Part shown: positions 18,545-27,242 of the stretch, piece by piece
Layout: each line of letters begins with the position of its first letter
Numbering within the stretch: the first letter of the stretch is position 1
Origin: Paraburkholderia phytofirmans OLGA172
GTDB lineage: Bacteria > Pseudomonadota > Gammaproteobacteria > Burkholderiales > Burkholderiaceae
Direction: 5' to 3'
Assembly: GCF_001634365.1 (NCBI RefSeq)
Contig: NZ_CP014579.1
Location: forward strand, 496,001-560,000
DNA: 64,000 nucleotides
The notes under the pieces: model-generated
Databases searched by the model: none
What the model was told of the DNA's origin: nothing
Seen by the model: only the letters and a program-made list of their open reading frames with translations
Made by a program: the position numbers and the translations under genes

Positions 18545-20902
18545 TTACCGCGACATGTTGTAGAAATCGGTTGCCTTGAAGTCGCTTTTGGGAAGCGCTG
18601 GTAGCGGAGCATTCATGCTGGCGGGACCTTCAAACGTAAACGACTCCGCCTTGACCCGGAACTCACCCTGACAATGGAACACCACGTTGCCATTCTCGAT
18701 CGTGATCGCGGCGCCGCCGCTGGCCATGACTGCCTTCGTTTTCCCGCTCACCAGCACGTCCTGGCTAGCGCTTGCCACGCGTAGCTGCTGGTCCGCGAGC
18801 AGGTCGAGTGCATCGCTCTGCGCCTGGATCTCGACCTTGCCCTTGGCTGCAAAAATCTTCAGTCCGAGCTTGTGTGCGCATAGCGAAATGAGATCACCTG
18901 CCGCCAGCGTGAAGCGTTTCACTGCGCTCACGTCGACGTGCCTGCCCGCAGCGAGCATCACGTTTTCGCCGGCGGCCTGCTGCACGGAGCTCGGTGTCAC
19001 CAGAGCAATGCCGCCCGGTGCGCTGGCGATCAGTCCGGCGTCCTTGAGTTGGTCCAGCGCATCTTTCAAGCTCGCCTGGGTCGCCTTGTCGGCAGGTGCG
19101 GCTTTCGCCTGCGTGGTGGCATCAACCAATGCGGTCACGCGACTCAAGGCAGACTGCAATTCCCTGAGCGCGGCCTGCATTTCAAGCTGCGGCGCGTTGG
19201 GGCTGGACAGCGCATCGGCTGACAGGAACAGGCCTTTGGGCGCATGCATCGTGCCCCAGCCCTGCGTGTTGATCTCAAAGCCCTCGCCGCGCTTCTGTTT
19301 CTGGCTGTCCACCAGATACCCGAGGCTGACCGACGACTTCATATAGACCGTCGCCACCTTGACGCCTTCATGGCCCTTCAGATCCTCGAAGCGGATCTTT
19401 GCGCCATTGAGCGGCGAGCGCCATACCGCGCGGCTGTACCAGCCGGCCTTGCCATGCACGATGTCCGGGTGCGCGTAGTCATGCAGCGCGCCGCTGATGT
19501 ACAAGCGATCCACGTCCCCGTTGGTGCCTTCGAGCCGGACCTCCGTGCCCGGCAGCAGCGGCGAATGAAATCCACCTTGGTACGACACGCTGGGGCGCAT
19601 CAGACGCAGCGGCATCGTGTTCATGCCGCGCGTGCCGGTGCGCCGCAGGAAATGCGGCAATACCCGGTAGCGGCCGTATTCGTCCAGCCATGCGTACGGC
19701 TCGTCATCGCCCGACTCGATGGTGGCGATCAGCGTGCCGCCGACCCAGCGCCAGTGCTTTTCGAGGATGTACTCGGGGCGGTATGTCAGATGCGAGGGCG
19801 TCGCCTCGAACTGGTTGATGACCGGCTGGGTACGACTGCCTGTCGTAATGAGCTTAGTGATCACGAAGCCGTATTCGGCCTCGGGCATCGCGTGGTTCGT
19901 CAGGCGCACCACCATGCCGGGCATCATGCCGATCACGTTGCTCGTGCCCTTGAACGTGGTTTGCCGTGCGATCAGTTCATCGCGTCGCGCGTCGGCCAGC
20001 ATCTGCCCGATCTCCGCAGTATGATGGTGCTCGGTGCTGCGATTCACGCTGCCATACACAGAACAGTCGTCGTGCGCGACGTACGACTCGGCCTTCAGTG
20101 GGGCGACGGGCGTGCGATAGTTGTGCTCCCGCAACTCGACCACGGCCGGCACAAGCTTGCGGATCGGACTGATCGACAGCACGGCCTCATGCCAGTTTCC
20201 CGAGAGGCCCGAGACGGGCATCAGCGGCACCTCGAGCGCGCGGACGTAGCCACGCGGCGAATTGCCGAACACAATCGTGTCGCGTTGCGGTCCATCTCCC
20301 TTGCGGCCCTGCTTGAAGTACCAGAAGAGGCCGGCGCGGCGGCAATGACGCGACACAAAATCCCAGACGGTCTCCTCATACATGACCGCCTGCTCGAAAC
20401 GCTCTTCGACACCTTCCAGCTCGAACTCGACGTCGAATGATTGGATCAGTTGCCGGTCGATGATCGATTCGGTGATCAGTTCCTTAAGCGTCTTGTCGAG
20501 AAATATCCCTGAGTCGACCACTTGCCTGAAAAGCGCCACGCGAGGTTCGATGCGCAGCTTGTAAGTTGCCTCGTCGCGGCTCGTGTTGACGCGCTCCCAT
20601 TGCGTCACCACGCCATTGACGGTGCGCGCGGGATTGACTACCGGGTCGAGCAGGCCCGGCAACGACGGGATCGCGGCACGTTCGTCGATCGTGAATGTCG
20701 ACCGGCGCCCGACGCAGGATGCGCCATCGATCGACTTCTCGACCGACGTAACGGTGAGGTCGGCCACGTAGGTTTCGTTGAACGCTTCCTCAAGACGGAA
20801 CTCCAGCACATCTAACCGTGGGTCAAACGTGGCGATTGAGAGTCTGAGGTGTTGGGTGAGCCTTGCACCCGGATGCTGCAGAACATCGTTAATGGTTCGC
20901 AT
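18545..20902 (-). CDS. vgrG: VgrG type VI secretion spike protein with DUF2345
   Basis: About 785 residues. The gp27-like part (RLSIATFDPRLDVLEFR ... VWDFVSRHCRRAGLFWYFKQ) is followed by the gp5/OB part (YGRYRVLPHFL ... GGFHSPLLPGTEVRLEG), a coiled linker and a DUF2345 beta-helix (KIFAAKGKVEIQAQSDALDLLADQQLRVASA). It trimerises as the puncturing tip of the T6SS tube. ATG 20902 is preferred; an upstream ATG at 20950 adds 16 unlikely residues. No T6SS sheath or baseplate genes are near, so this is an orphan vgrG-effector module. Confidence 0.93.
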   Translation of the reverse strand: MRTINDVLQHPGARLTQHLRLSIATFDPRLDVLEFRLEEAFNETYVADLTVTSVEKSIDGASCVGRRSTFTIDERAAIPSLPGLLDPVVNPARTVNGVVTQWERVNTSRDEATYKLRIEPRVALFRQVVDSGIFLDKTLKELITESIIDRQLIQSFDVEFELEGVEERFEQAVMYEETVWDFVSRHCRRAGLFWYFKQGRKGDGPQRDTIVFGNSPRGYVRALEVPLMPVSGLSGNWHEAVLSISPIRKLVPAVVELREHNYRTPVAPLKAESYVAHDDCSVYGSVNRSTEHHHTAEIGQMLADARRDELIARQTTFKGTSNVIGMMPGMVVRLTNHAMPEAEYGFVITKLITTGSRTQPVINQFEATPSHLTYRPEYILEKHWRWVGGTLIATIESGDDEPYAWLDEYGRYRVLPHFLRRTGTRGMNTMPLRLMRPSVSYQGGFHSPLLPGTEVRLEGTNGDVDRLYISGALHDYAHPDIVHGKAGWYSRAVWRSPLNGAKIRFEDLKGHEGVKVATVYMKSSVSLGYLVDSQKQKRGEGFEINTQGWGTMHAPKGLFLSADALSSPNAPQLEMQAALRELQSALSRVTALVDATTQAKAAPADKATQASLKDALDQLKDAGLIASAPGGIALVTPSSVQQAAGENVMLAAGRHVDVSAVKRFTLAAGDLISLCAHKLGLKIFAAKGKVEIQAQSDALDLLADQQLRVASASQDVLVSGKTKAVMASGGAAITIENGNVVFHCQGEFRVKAESFTFEGPASMNAPLPALPKSDFKATDFYNMSR

Positions 20903-21136
20903 GGCGGCAGTGAAGTCCCCGTTTTTTTGGGTGGCACGGTGCGCGCACATGTTGGAATGTGCCGACCCGTGCGATTCGACTTACTGAGGTTACCTGCCGC
21001 GATGCGCGAACGTCTATGAGACAAGCATGAGAAAAATCCCATTTTTACAAATCTTCGTACTTCTGATGTTTTTTTATTCTATCGCAGGAACAACGCACGC
21101 CATTCTTCCGATCGAGTTCGGGTTTTTACCCAGCCG

Positions 21137-21487
21137 TCAATCCGCCATCCGTTCCAGCATCGCGAGAAGGGTGTCGAATGAAAGCGGCTTGCGCGCGTAT
21201 TCGATGGTGGGATTCGGCTGCGCGGGGATATCCGCGGCCGCGCTGCACAGGATGATCGGAATGGTGCGCAGACCGGCGTCGTCGTTCAGCGCGGCGCACA
21301 GTTGCGGCCCCGACATGACTGGCATCATGCAGTCCGACACGATGATGTCGGGCTGTGTCTTGTGGATCTGTTCAAGTGCGGCAACCCCGTTGGGCGCCGT
21401 CAGCACGGTATAGCCATGCCGCTCCAGCAACAGTCGCCAAACCGTGAGGATGTCGAACTCGTCGTCCACGAGCAGGATGGTTTTCAT
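21137..21487 (-). CDS. Single-domain response regulator
   Basis: 116 residues, receiver domain only. Acidic pair D8-D9, phosphoacceptor D52 in VSDCMMP, and K100 in YARKP are all in place. It has no output domain, so it acts by protein contact, like CheY. It follows the KaiC-like gene by six bases and is surely co-transcribed with it. Its kinase is not in the window. Confidence 0.92.
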   Translation of the reverse strand: MKTILLVDDEFDILTVWRLLLERHGYTVLTAPNGVAALEQIHKTQPDIIVSDCMMPVMSGPQLCAALNDDAGLRTIPIILCSAAADIPAQPNPTIEYARKPLSFDTLLAMLERMAD

Positions 21488-21493
21488 GGGCGG

Positions 21494-22969
21494 CTACGTA
21501 TCTCGTCGCGGCGTCAGCGTGGCTGACAGGCCTTGCGCCGAAACCACGCTGGCGAGGCTGACCGGGCTTTCGATCACGTCGAGCCCCTGAGACGAAATGA
21601 CGAGTTCGCGCAGCGACGTGTCGTGTGCGCTCTCACGCTGCTTGACCACGGAAATCATGCGCCGCAACCCCGCTGCCGTTTCGGCGTAGCGCAGCAGCAC
21701 GAGGTTCTCGGTCAACGCGGAGACCCGCACGCTCTTCGCGTGTCCGGGGTCGGCGTAAAGCGGCAGCTCCTCCGTCAGTATCGTGGTGACGCCGGCTTCC
21801 CGAAGCTGATGAAGCAGCGCGTTCAGGAACAGGCCGAAGCGTTCGGTCCGCAAGGCCGAGTCGCGAAAGCCCTCCACGCCGTCGATCACGATCCGCTTCG
21901 CACCGGTCTTCCTGACCGTGGCGAGCGCAACGGCCGCGAGTTCGTCGACCGCCAGTTCTATGGCGGGCTGCCATTGAATCATCACGCGGCCGTCGTTGTA
22001 CGGGCCGGCGAGATCGATCGAGACAGCCTCGGCTTTGCCGATCAGGCGCTGGGGTCCTTCGTAAAAGCCCAGATACACGCAGCGTTCGCCGCGCGCCACG
22101 CCGGCCGCGAGAAACTGCAGACAAAGCAAGGTCTTGCCGACCCCTGACGGTCCAATCAGCGTGGTCGTGGAACCTTGCGCAAAGCCGCCGCCGAGCAGGC
22201 CGTCCAGATGCGCAAGGCCGAAGCCGAGCCGCGTTTTCAGATCGACCGGGCCCGGCGGCGCCGCGCATTGCGACTCCAGACGCGGGAACATCAGGAGCCC
22301 GCTTTCGGCAATGCGAAAGGAATGTTTGCCCATCAGATGGTTGCGCGCACGCATCTTGTGCACTTCGATTTCGCGCGTGCGGCGCATGCCGTCGTTATAG
22401 CGGTTCAGTTCGATCAGGCCGTCGACCAGCGTGTGCTCGGGATGCGGTTCGTTGCCGGAGAGCGGTGCGAGCAGCAACGTGGTGCAATCCATTGCGGCGA
22501 CCAGCGCGTTCAGTTCGTGGATGAACTTCGACAGCGACAGCTCGGTTTCGCTGAATTCGCGTGCGCTGCGAAAGCCGTCGATGATCATGAGGCTCGGACG
22601 AGTGTCGTAAATGCTCGACGCAATCAGCTTGAGGAAGCCATCGAGACCGTCCTGCATCAACTCGTGATAGCCGGAGACAAACAGCATTTGCTGTGCAACT
22701 GCGGTTTCGTCGAAGAAGCTAAGCCCTTTGAGGTGCGCCAGCAGCTTGTCGTGCGACTCGGCGATCAGGGTCATGTACAGCACCTTTTCGCCCTGGCTTA
22801 CACGATGAAAACCGATCTGGCTCGACAGAATCGTTTTGCCCGCACCGGCCATGCCTTCCAGCAGATAGACCCCGCCGCTGACCAGACCCCCGCCCAGGAT
22901 CTCGTCGAGACCGGGGACACCCGTTTCCATGTTGGGCCGGGAGGACGTCTGAGATTCGTGTGTCGTCAT
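21494..22969 (-). CDS. KaiC-like double RecA-domain ATPase
   Basis: About 491 residues. Two tandem KaiC domains each begin with a GxxxLDxxLGGG motif: the first (TGVPGLDEILGGG) has Walker A GMAGAGKT, the second (GLAHLDGLLGGG) has GPSGVGKT; Walker B-like stretches are LMIIDGF and RIVIDGV. The paired catalytic glutamates of clock KaiC appear reduced to single ones (IAES, FYEG). Non-cyanobacterial KaiC relatives often pair with response regulators or kinases and act in stress or signalling. An in-frame TTG at 22987 could add six residues. Confidence 0.88.
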   Translation of the reverse strand: MTTHESQTSSRPNMETGVPGLDEILGGGLVSGGVYLLEGMAGAGKTILSSQIGFHRVSQGEKVLYMTLIAESHDKLLAHLKGLSFFDETAVAQQMLFVSGYHELMQDGLDGFLKLIASSIYDTRPSLMIIDGFRSAREFSETELSLSKFIHELNALVAAMDCTTLLLAPLSGNEPHPEHTLVDGLIELNRYNDGMRRTREIEVHKMRARNHLMGKHSFRIAESGLLMFPRLESQCAAPPGPVDLKTRLGFGLAHLDGLLGGGFAQGSTTTLIGPSGVGKTLLCLQFLAAGVARGERCVYLGFYEGPQRLIGKAEAVSIDLAGPYNDGRVMIQWQPAIELAVDELAAVALATVRKTGAKRIVIDGVEGFRDSALRTERFGLFLNALLHQLREAGVTTILTEELPLYADPGHAKSVRVSALTENLVLLRYAETAAGLRRMISVVKQRESAHDTSLRELVISSQGLDVIESPVSLASVVSAQGLSATLTPRRDT

Positions 22970-23308
22970 GGTCGGTATGTCGTTCAATGAAGTGCGCAGG
23001 AGCGACAGCTGGCAAATGCAATCAAGCGGACCGTGTTTCGCTCAATCTGACTGCATCAGCAATTCACGTTCCCGCTCGTTGTGGCGACCTCGTGTGCAGG
23101 CAATGGATGCTCGGATTGCGCTTGCTGCCCGCCAGTTGGCGAATGGCGAGGGGGCGGCGGAGCGTAATGCAAGTTGAGGGTGCATGAGCGTGCGCGAGGG
23201 TTTTGCAAGTTACCGGTAGTTATCGCCAACGTACGGCTGAGTTTTTCAACTCGCCGTATACAATTCGGCAGCGCCTGACTTTTGCCCAAACCTGACCTGA
23301 TCCCACTC
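22970..23308. other. Divergent intergenic region
   Basis: About 340 bp between the KaiC-like gene (leftward) and the prenyl synthase gene (rightward); it must hold both promoters. No clear operator or RNA is seen. Confidence 0.4.
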
Positions 23309-24355
23309 ATGCCGAATCCGACCCGGGCCTTTCTTCTCGGCCCGCTCCTGAAAGGCGTTTCACGCTCCTTCTATCTCACCCTGCGCGTGCTGCCCGTCGG
23401 GATGCGCGATCCGATCGGCCTCGCGTACCTGCTGGCGCGCGCGGCCGACACGATTGCGGACACTTCGCTGATTTCGCCCGAGCAACGCCTTGCGTTGCTG
23501 CTGTCGCTGCGCGACCAGGTCAACGGCGCCCCGAACGACGGCGCACTGTTCCAGCGCATGGCTGCCGAAGTGGCGGGCCAGCAGGTCCAGTCCGATGAAA
23601 AGGTCCTGCTGGAATCGCTCGGTCCGGCGCTCGAGGTGCTAGCGCAACTGAGCGAGTCCGACCGCAAGGCCGTACGCGAGATCGTGTCGACGCTGACCGA
23701 AGGAATGGAATTCGACCTGCGCACATTCCCCGACGAACGTTCCGGCCAGATCGCCGCGCTGCATGAGTACGAGGAACTGGACCGCTATACCTACCTGGTG
23801 GCGGGCTGCGTCGGCGAATTCTGGACCACCATGACCTACGCGCATATGCCCGGTACGCTGAAAGAGCAGCCCGAGACAATGGCGCGCCGCGGCGTGCGTT
23901 TCGGCAAAGCGCTGCAGATGACCAACGTGCTGCGCGATTGCGGCAAGGATTTGCGGATCGGCCGCTGTTATCTTCCGCAGACGATGCTCGATCAGGACGG
24001 CCTCAATGCACAAGATCTCCTGCTGCCGGTGAATTCCGTTCGCGCTCGGCCTCTGATGGTCGAACTCGTGCGCAAGGCGCTGGATCATTTCCGTGAGGCA
24101 TTGGACTACACGCTGGCGATTCCCGCGTTGTCGGTGCGTTTGCGTCTCGCCTGTTTGTGGCCGATCCTGATCGGTCTGGAGACGCTGCTATTGCTGGTGG
24201 ATAACGATGCCTGGCTCGACCCGGCCAAGGTCTCCAAGGTCCGGCGCAATCGGGTGTATCAGATCATCGCGTCTTCACTGCTGCTGGTGCCTTCGAATGG
24301 CCTGGTGCGGGCGTCGGTTGAAAAGCGGATCAAGCAAATCGAAGCTCGATTCTGA
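23309..24355 (+). CDS. Squalene/phytoene synthase family protein
   Basis: 348 residues from ATG 23309. Trans-isoprenyl-diphosphate synthase marks: SRSFYLTLRVLP near the start, first aspartate motif DTIAD, YTYLVAGCVGEFWT, and second motif NVLRDCGKDLRIGRCYLP. It would join two prenyl diphosphates head to head (squalene or phytoene type) at the inner membrane; the C-terminal hydrophobic helices fit. No hopanoid or carotenoid neighbours are present, so the product is undetermined. Confidence 0.88.
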   Translation: MPNPTRAFLLGPLLKGVSRSFYLTLRVLPVGMRDPIGLAYLLARAADTIADTSLISPEQRLALLLSLRDQVNGAPNDGALFQRMAAEVAGQQVQSDEKVLLESLGPALEVLAQLSESDRKAVREIVSTLTEGMEFDLRTFPDERSGQIAALHEYEELDRYTYLVAGCVGEFWTTMTYAHMPGTLKEQPETMARRGVRFGKALQMTNVLRDCGKDLRIGRCYLPQTMLDQDGLNAQDLLLPVNSVRARPLMVELVRKALDHFREALDYTLAIPALSVRLRLACLWPILIGLETLLLLVDNDAWLDPAKVSKVRRNRVYQIIASSLLLVPSNGLVRASVEKRIKQIEARF

Positions 24356-24465
24356 GGGCAGCACCCCTTAACTCAATCTGCATCGTTGAGTCATCAACAA
24401 TCGGGAAACCCCTAGCATCCTGCGTCGATGGTTCGCGTTAGTCTCTTCTAAAGAGGAGACGATCC

Positions 24466-24714
24466 ATGAGACAAGCGTTCAATATTGCAGTGGTGTTGTT
24501 GCTTGGCTATCTGATGGCGGATAGGGCGCTGATGCGCGCGCAAGCCGGAGAAATGGGGACAATAACGTGCCACCAAGGTGCGGAGCTGGTCAAATCGAAC
24601 GCGTTGAAGAAGGGCTTCGGTGACACGGGGGCTCGCAGCCAGGGTGAAAATTTTCTGTCGAGCTGTCTCGTGACGGGGCGTGGCCAGGTGGGCGATCTGA
24701 TCGCTCGCGAATGA
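24466..24714 (+). CDS. Small exported or membrane-anchored hypothetical protein
   Basis: 82 residues with an N-terminal hydrophobic segment (FNIAVVLLLGYLMA) and a polar rest with two cysteines (ITCHQG and SSCLV) that could form a disulphide. AGGAG is placed eight bases before the ATG. No family recognised. Confidence 0.7.
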   Translation: MRQAFNIAVVLLLGYLMADRALMRAQAGEMGTITCHQGAELVKSNALKKGFGDTGARSQGENFLSSCLVTGRGQVGDLIARE

Positions 24715-24763
24715 CGCAAGCAGCCTGGCGCCGCTGAGGCTCCATCAACGCGTGGCACTACAT

Positions 24764-24873
24764 AAACAAAAAGCGCCCAGACCGTGAGGTCCAGGCGAAG
24801 TCATCGGGAGCCCGATGACGGAGGTATCGAATACACAACTGGCCCGCGACCGGGGATGCTCGGTCGCGGGCCA
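24764..24873. terminator. Cluster of three hairpins between convergent genes
   Basis: Three inverted repeats in a row: around 24775-24798 (GACC-GTGA-GGTC core), 24800-24819 (GTCATCGG / CCGATGAC) and 24840-24873 (13-bp perfect arms TGGCCCGCGACCG / CGGTCGCGGGCCA). None has a T-run after it. They separate the rightward small gene from the leftward DUF4148 gene, so a bidirectional stop or mRNA 3'-end protector is likely. Confidence 0.5.
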
Positions 24874-25026
24874 CGTCGTTTGAATCAGGGCGCGCGGCTG
24901 TTTTGCGCGCTTGGCGGCCGATCGGTGCAAAGGGCACGGCCTCGGCGGCTCGTTCCGCTGGACTGCTGGGTTACCAGCTCAATTACCCGGTCAGTTGACC
25001 GCTGGGTTGCCAGTTCTGCCGCGAGC

Positions 25027-25344
25027 TTAGTTGCCGAAATAAACCGACTTCGGACCGTTCGCCGGAACCGGGTGGCCCGATTGCGACGAGCCACTCACTA
25101 CACCGCCTAAACCGCTTTCCGCCGTTTGTGCGGTACCGTTTTGCTCGGCGACACGGGCTTCCGCAGCCTGAATGTCCGCCGGGTAGTACGGGTCCGAGTG
25201 GCTCGGCCGGTAGCCGGCCTTTTCGACTTGAATCAGTTCTGCACGCACTTGGGCGCGGGTCACGGGCTGGCTGGACTGCGCAAACGAGGCAACAGGAGCG
25301 GCCAGCGCAGCGGCGATAACAACAGCTTGAATGAGCGATTTCAT
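25027..25344 (-). CDS. DUF4148 periplasmic protein
   Basis: 105 residues. Signal peptide MKSLIQAVVIAAALAAPVASFA, then the DUF4148 core VTRAQVRAELIQVEKAGYRPS..DPYYPADIQAAEARVA and a flexible Gly/Ser tail. The family is frequent in Burkholderiaceae and its job is unknown. AGGTAG lies a short way before the ATG. Confidence 0.9.
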   Translation of the reverse strand: MKSLIQAVVIAAALAAPVASFAQSSQPVTRAQVRAELIQVEKAGYRPSHSDPYYPADIQAAEARVAEQNGTAQTAESGLGGVVSGSSQSGHPVPANGPKSVYFGN

Positions 25345-25476
25345 GAGGAACTACCTCCAGTTCGGTTTTCTAGCTTGCTACGAACGGTCTTGTTCGTAGG
25401 CAGTGATTGAATTGTAGTTTTGCGATCTGGCCAGAGTAATCACCAATTCAGGTAATCTTTGTTGCGAAATTCGAAA

Positions 25477-25505
25477 CAAAAAAGGGCGCCGATGGCGCCC
25501 TTTTT
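25477..25505 (-). terminator. Terminator of the ABC transporter operon
   Basis: AAAAAAGGGCGCC, GAT loop, GGCGCCCTTTTT. It follows the permease stop (25529) on the minus strand and could also stop transcripts from the other side. Confidence 0.9.
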
Positions 25506-25528
25506 CCCTCTACGACCTGAAGGTCAAC

Positions 25529-26392
25529 TCAAACCGCTGCAGGCCGCCACTTCAACAGCCGCTGTTCGACCGCCGTCAACAGATAGTCCGCAGCCAGTGC
25601 GACCACGGCCAGCACGATCATTGCCGCGAACACACCGCTTGCATTGAACGCGCCTTGCGCAGTGGAGATCAGCAGACCGATACCTTGCTTCGAGCCGAGG
25701 AATTCGCCCACCACCGCGCCGACCAGCGCAAAGCCGAAGCTCACGTGCAGGCTGGCAAGAATCCAGCTCAACGCCGACGGAATCACCACCGAGGTCGTCA
25801 CCTGGCGGCGCGACGCACCCAGAATCTGCGCATTCGCGATCATGTAGCGGTCCGCTTCACGCACGCCCTGGAACGCATTGGCGAACACCACGAAGAACAC
25901 CATCACGACCGCTAGCGCCACCTTCGAAGCCATGCCAAGACCGAGCGCAATCACGAACACCGAGCCGAGCACCACGCGTGGAATCGAGTTGGCGATCTTG
26001 ATGTAGAGGCTGAACACGTCGGAGAGCAGCTTGTTGCGGCCGAGCACGATGCCGCAGAACACGCCCGCCACCGAACCGATAATGAAGCCGAGCCCGGTTT
26101 CTTCAAGCGTGACCCACACTTGTGTCAAGAGCGGACCTTGCGACGTGCCGTTCACGAACCAGTCGACGATCTGATCGAAAATCGCACTCGGCATCGAGAA
26201 GAAGAACGGATCGATCCACTTCAGGCGCGCGGACAATTCCCACCCGCCGAGCACCACCACCAGCACGACAATGCGCAGGGTGATCACTAGCGCATGGCGT
26301 TGCCGGATGCGTTTTTGCGCGACACGCTCGACCTGGGCGAGCGTCGCGGGATCGATGCCCGAAGGCATCATCTGTTGAGGGGTAGTAGACAT
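25529..26392 (-). CDS. ABC transporter permease (SsuC/TauC-like)
   Basis: 287 residues from ATG 26392 (AAGGAA upstream). About six membrane helices and the coupling EAA-type loop near VREADRYMIANAQILGASRRQV. The family moves sulfonates, nitrate, pyrimidine precursors and similar compounds. The start is chosen over an in-frame ATG 24 codons upstream, which overlaps the ATPase gene. Last gene of the binding-protein/ATPase/permease operon. Confidence 0.92.
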   Translation of the reverse strand: MSTTPQQMMPSGIDPATLAQVERVAQKRIRQRHALVITLRIVVLVVVLGGWELSARLKWIDPFFFSMPSAIFDQIVDWFVNGTSQGPLLTQVWVTLEETGLGFIIGSVAGVFCGIVLGRNKLLSDVFSLYIKIANSIPRVVLGSVFVIALGLGMASKVALAVVMVFFVVFANAFQGVREADRYMIANAQILGASRRQVTTSVVIPSALSWILASLHVSFGFALVGAVVGEFLGSKQGIGLLISTAQGAFNASGVFAAMIVLAVVALAADYLLTAVEQRLLKWRPAAV

Positions 26393-26408
26393 ATTTGCCG
26401 TTCCTTGA

Positions 26409-27203
26409 TTAACCGATCTGCACTTCTTCGCGCAGGTCGTGCCAGATGTCGCGCGAGATTTCAATGAAACGCGGGTCGTAGCGAACCTCCGACGTGACGC
26501 GCGGACGCGGCAGATCGATTTCGTACACTTTCTTCAGCGTGGCCGGGCGTGCCGTCAGCACGAACACGCGGTCGGCGAGCGCAATCGCTTCTTCCAGATC
26601 GTGCGTGACGAACACCACCGAGCCGGCGCCGCCCCACAGTTGCAGCAGTTCGTCCTGCATCAGCGTGCGGGTCTGCATGTCGAGCGCCGAGAAAGGCTCG
26701 TCCATCAGCAGGATTTCCGGTTTATTGATGAAGGATTGCGCGAGCGCCACGCGCTTTCTCATGCCGCCGGACAGTTGATGCGGATAGTGCTTGCCGAACT
26801 TGTCGAGGCCCACGCGGCGCAGCCATTCGTTGGCTTCGTCGTACGCGGCGGATTTCGAGCGGCCGCGATACAGCGGGCCGGCCGCCACGTTGTCGAGCAC
26901 CGAGCGCCACGGAAACACGGCGTCGGCCTGAAACACGAAGCCGATACGCGGATCGATGCCGTCCACCGGCGCGCCCATCACGCGCACTTCGCCGGTGGTG
27001 GGCTTCAGCAAGCCGGTGATCATGCTGAGCGTGGTCGACTTGCCGCAACCCGTCGGGCCGACAACCGCGACGAACTCGCCGCGCGCCACCGACATGCTGA
27101 AGTCGCGCAACGCGATCGTCGCCTTGCCGTCCGGAGAAATGAAACGGCACGATACGTTGCGCATCTCGATGGCGGGCGTATCGCGTGACATAGGTTGATT
27201 CAT
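26409..27203 (-). CDS. ABC transporter ATP-binding protein (SsuB/TauB-like)
   Basis: 264 residues. Walker A GPTGCGKST, Q-loop FVFQADAVFPWRSV, signature LSGGMRKRVALAQ, Walker B ILLMDEPFSALD and switch His in VFVTHDLEEA are all there. It powers the permease encoded 16 bases downstream. The PW in the Q-loop region is typical of the nitrate/sulfonate/taurine class. Confidence 0.95.
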   Translation of the reverse strand: MNQPMSRDTPAIEMRNVSCRFISPDGKATIALRDFSMSVARGEFVAVVGPTGCGKSTTLSMITGLLKPTTGEVRVMGAPVDGIDPRIGFVFQADAVFPWRSVLDNVAAGPLYRGRSKSAAYDEANEWLRRVGLDKFGKHYPHQLSGGMRKRVALAQSFINKPEILLMDEPFSALDMQTRTLMQDELLQLWGGAGSVVFVTHDLEEAIALADRVFVLTARPATLKKVYEIDLPRPRVTSEVRYDPRFIEISRDIWHDLREEVQIG

Positions 27204-27242
27204 CGGCTGGTGCCTCGCAGTTCTCGTGATGTTGAATGAGCG

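Noticed and set aside
19244..20440. 398-codon frame opposite vgrG.
   Set aside because: Antisense shadow with Arg/His-rich composition.
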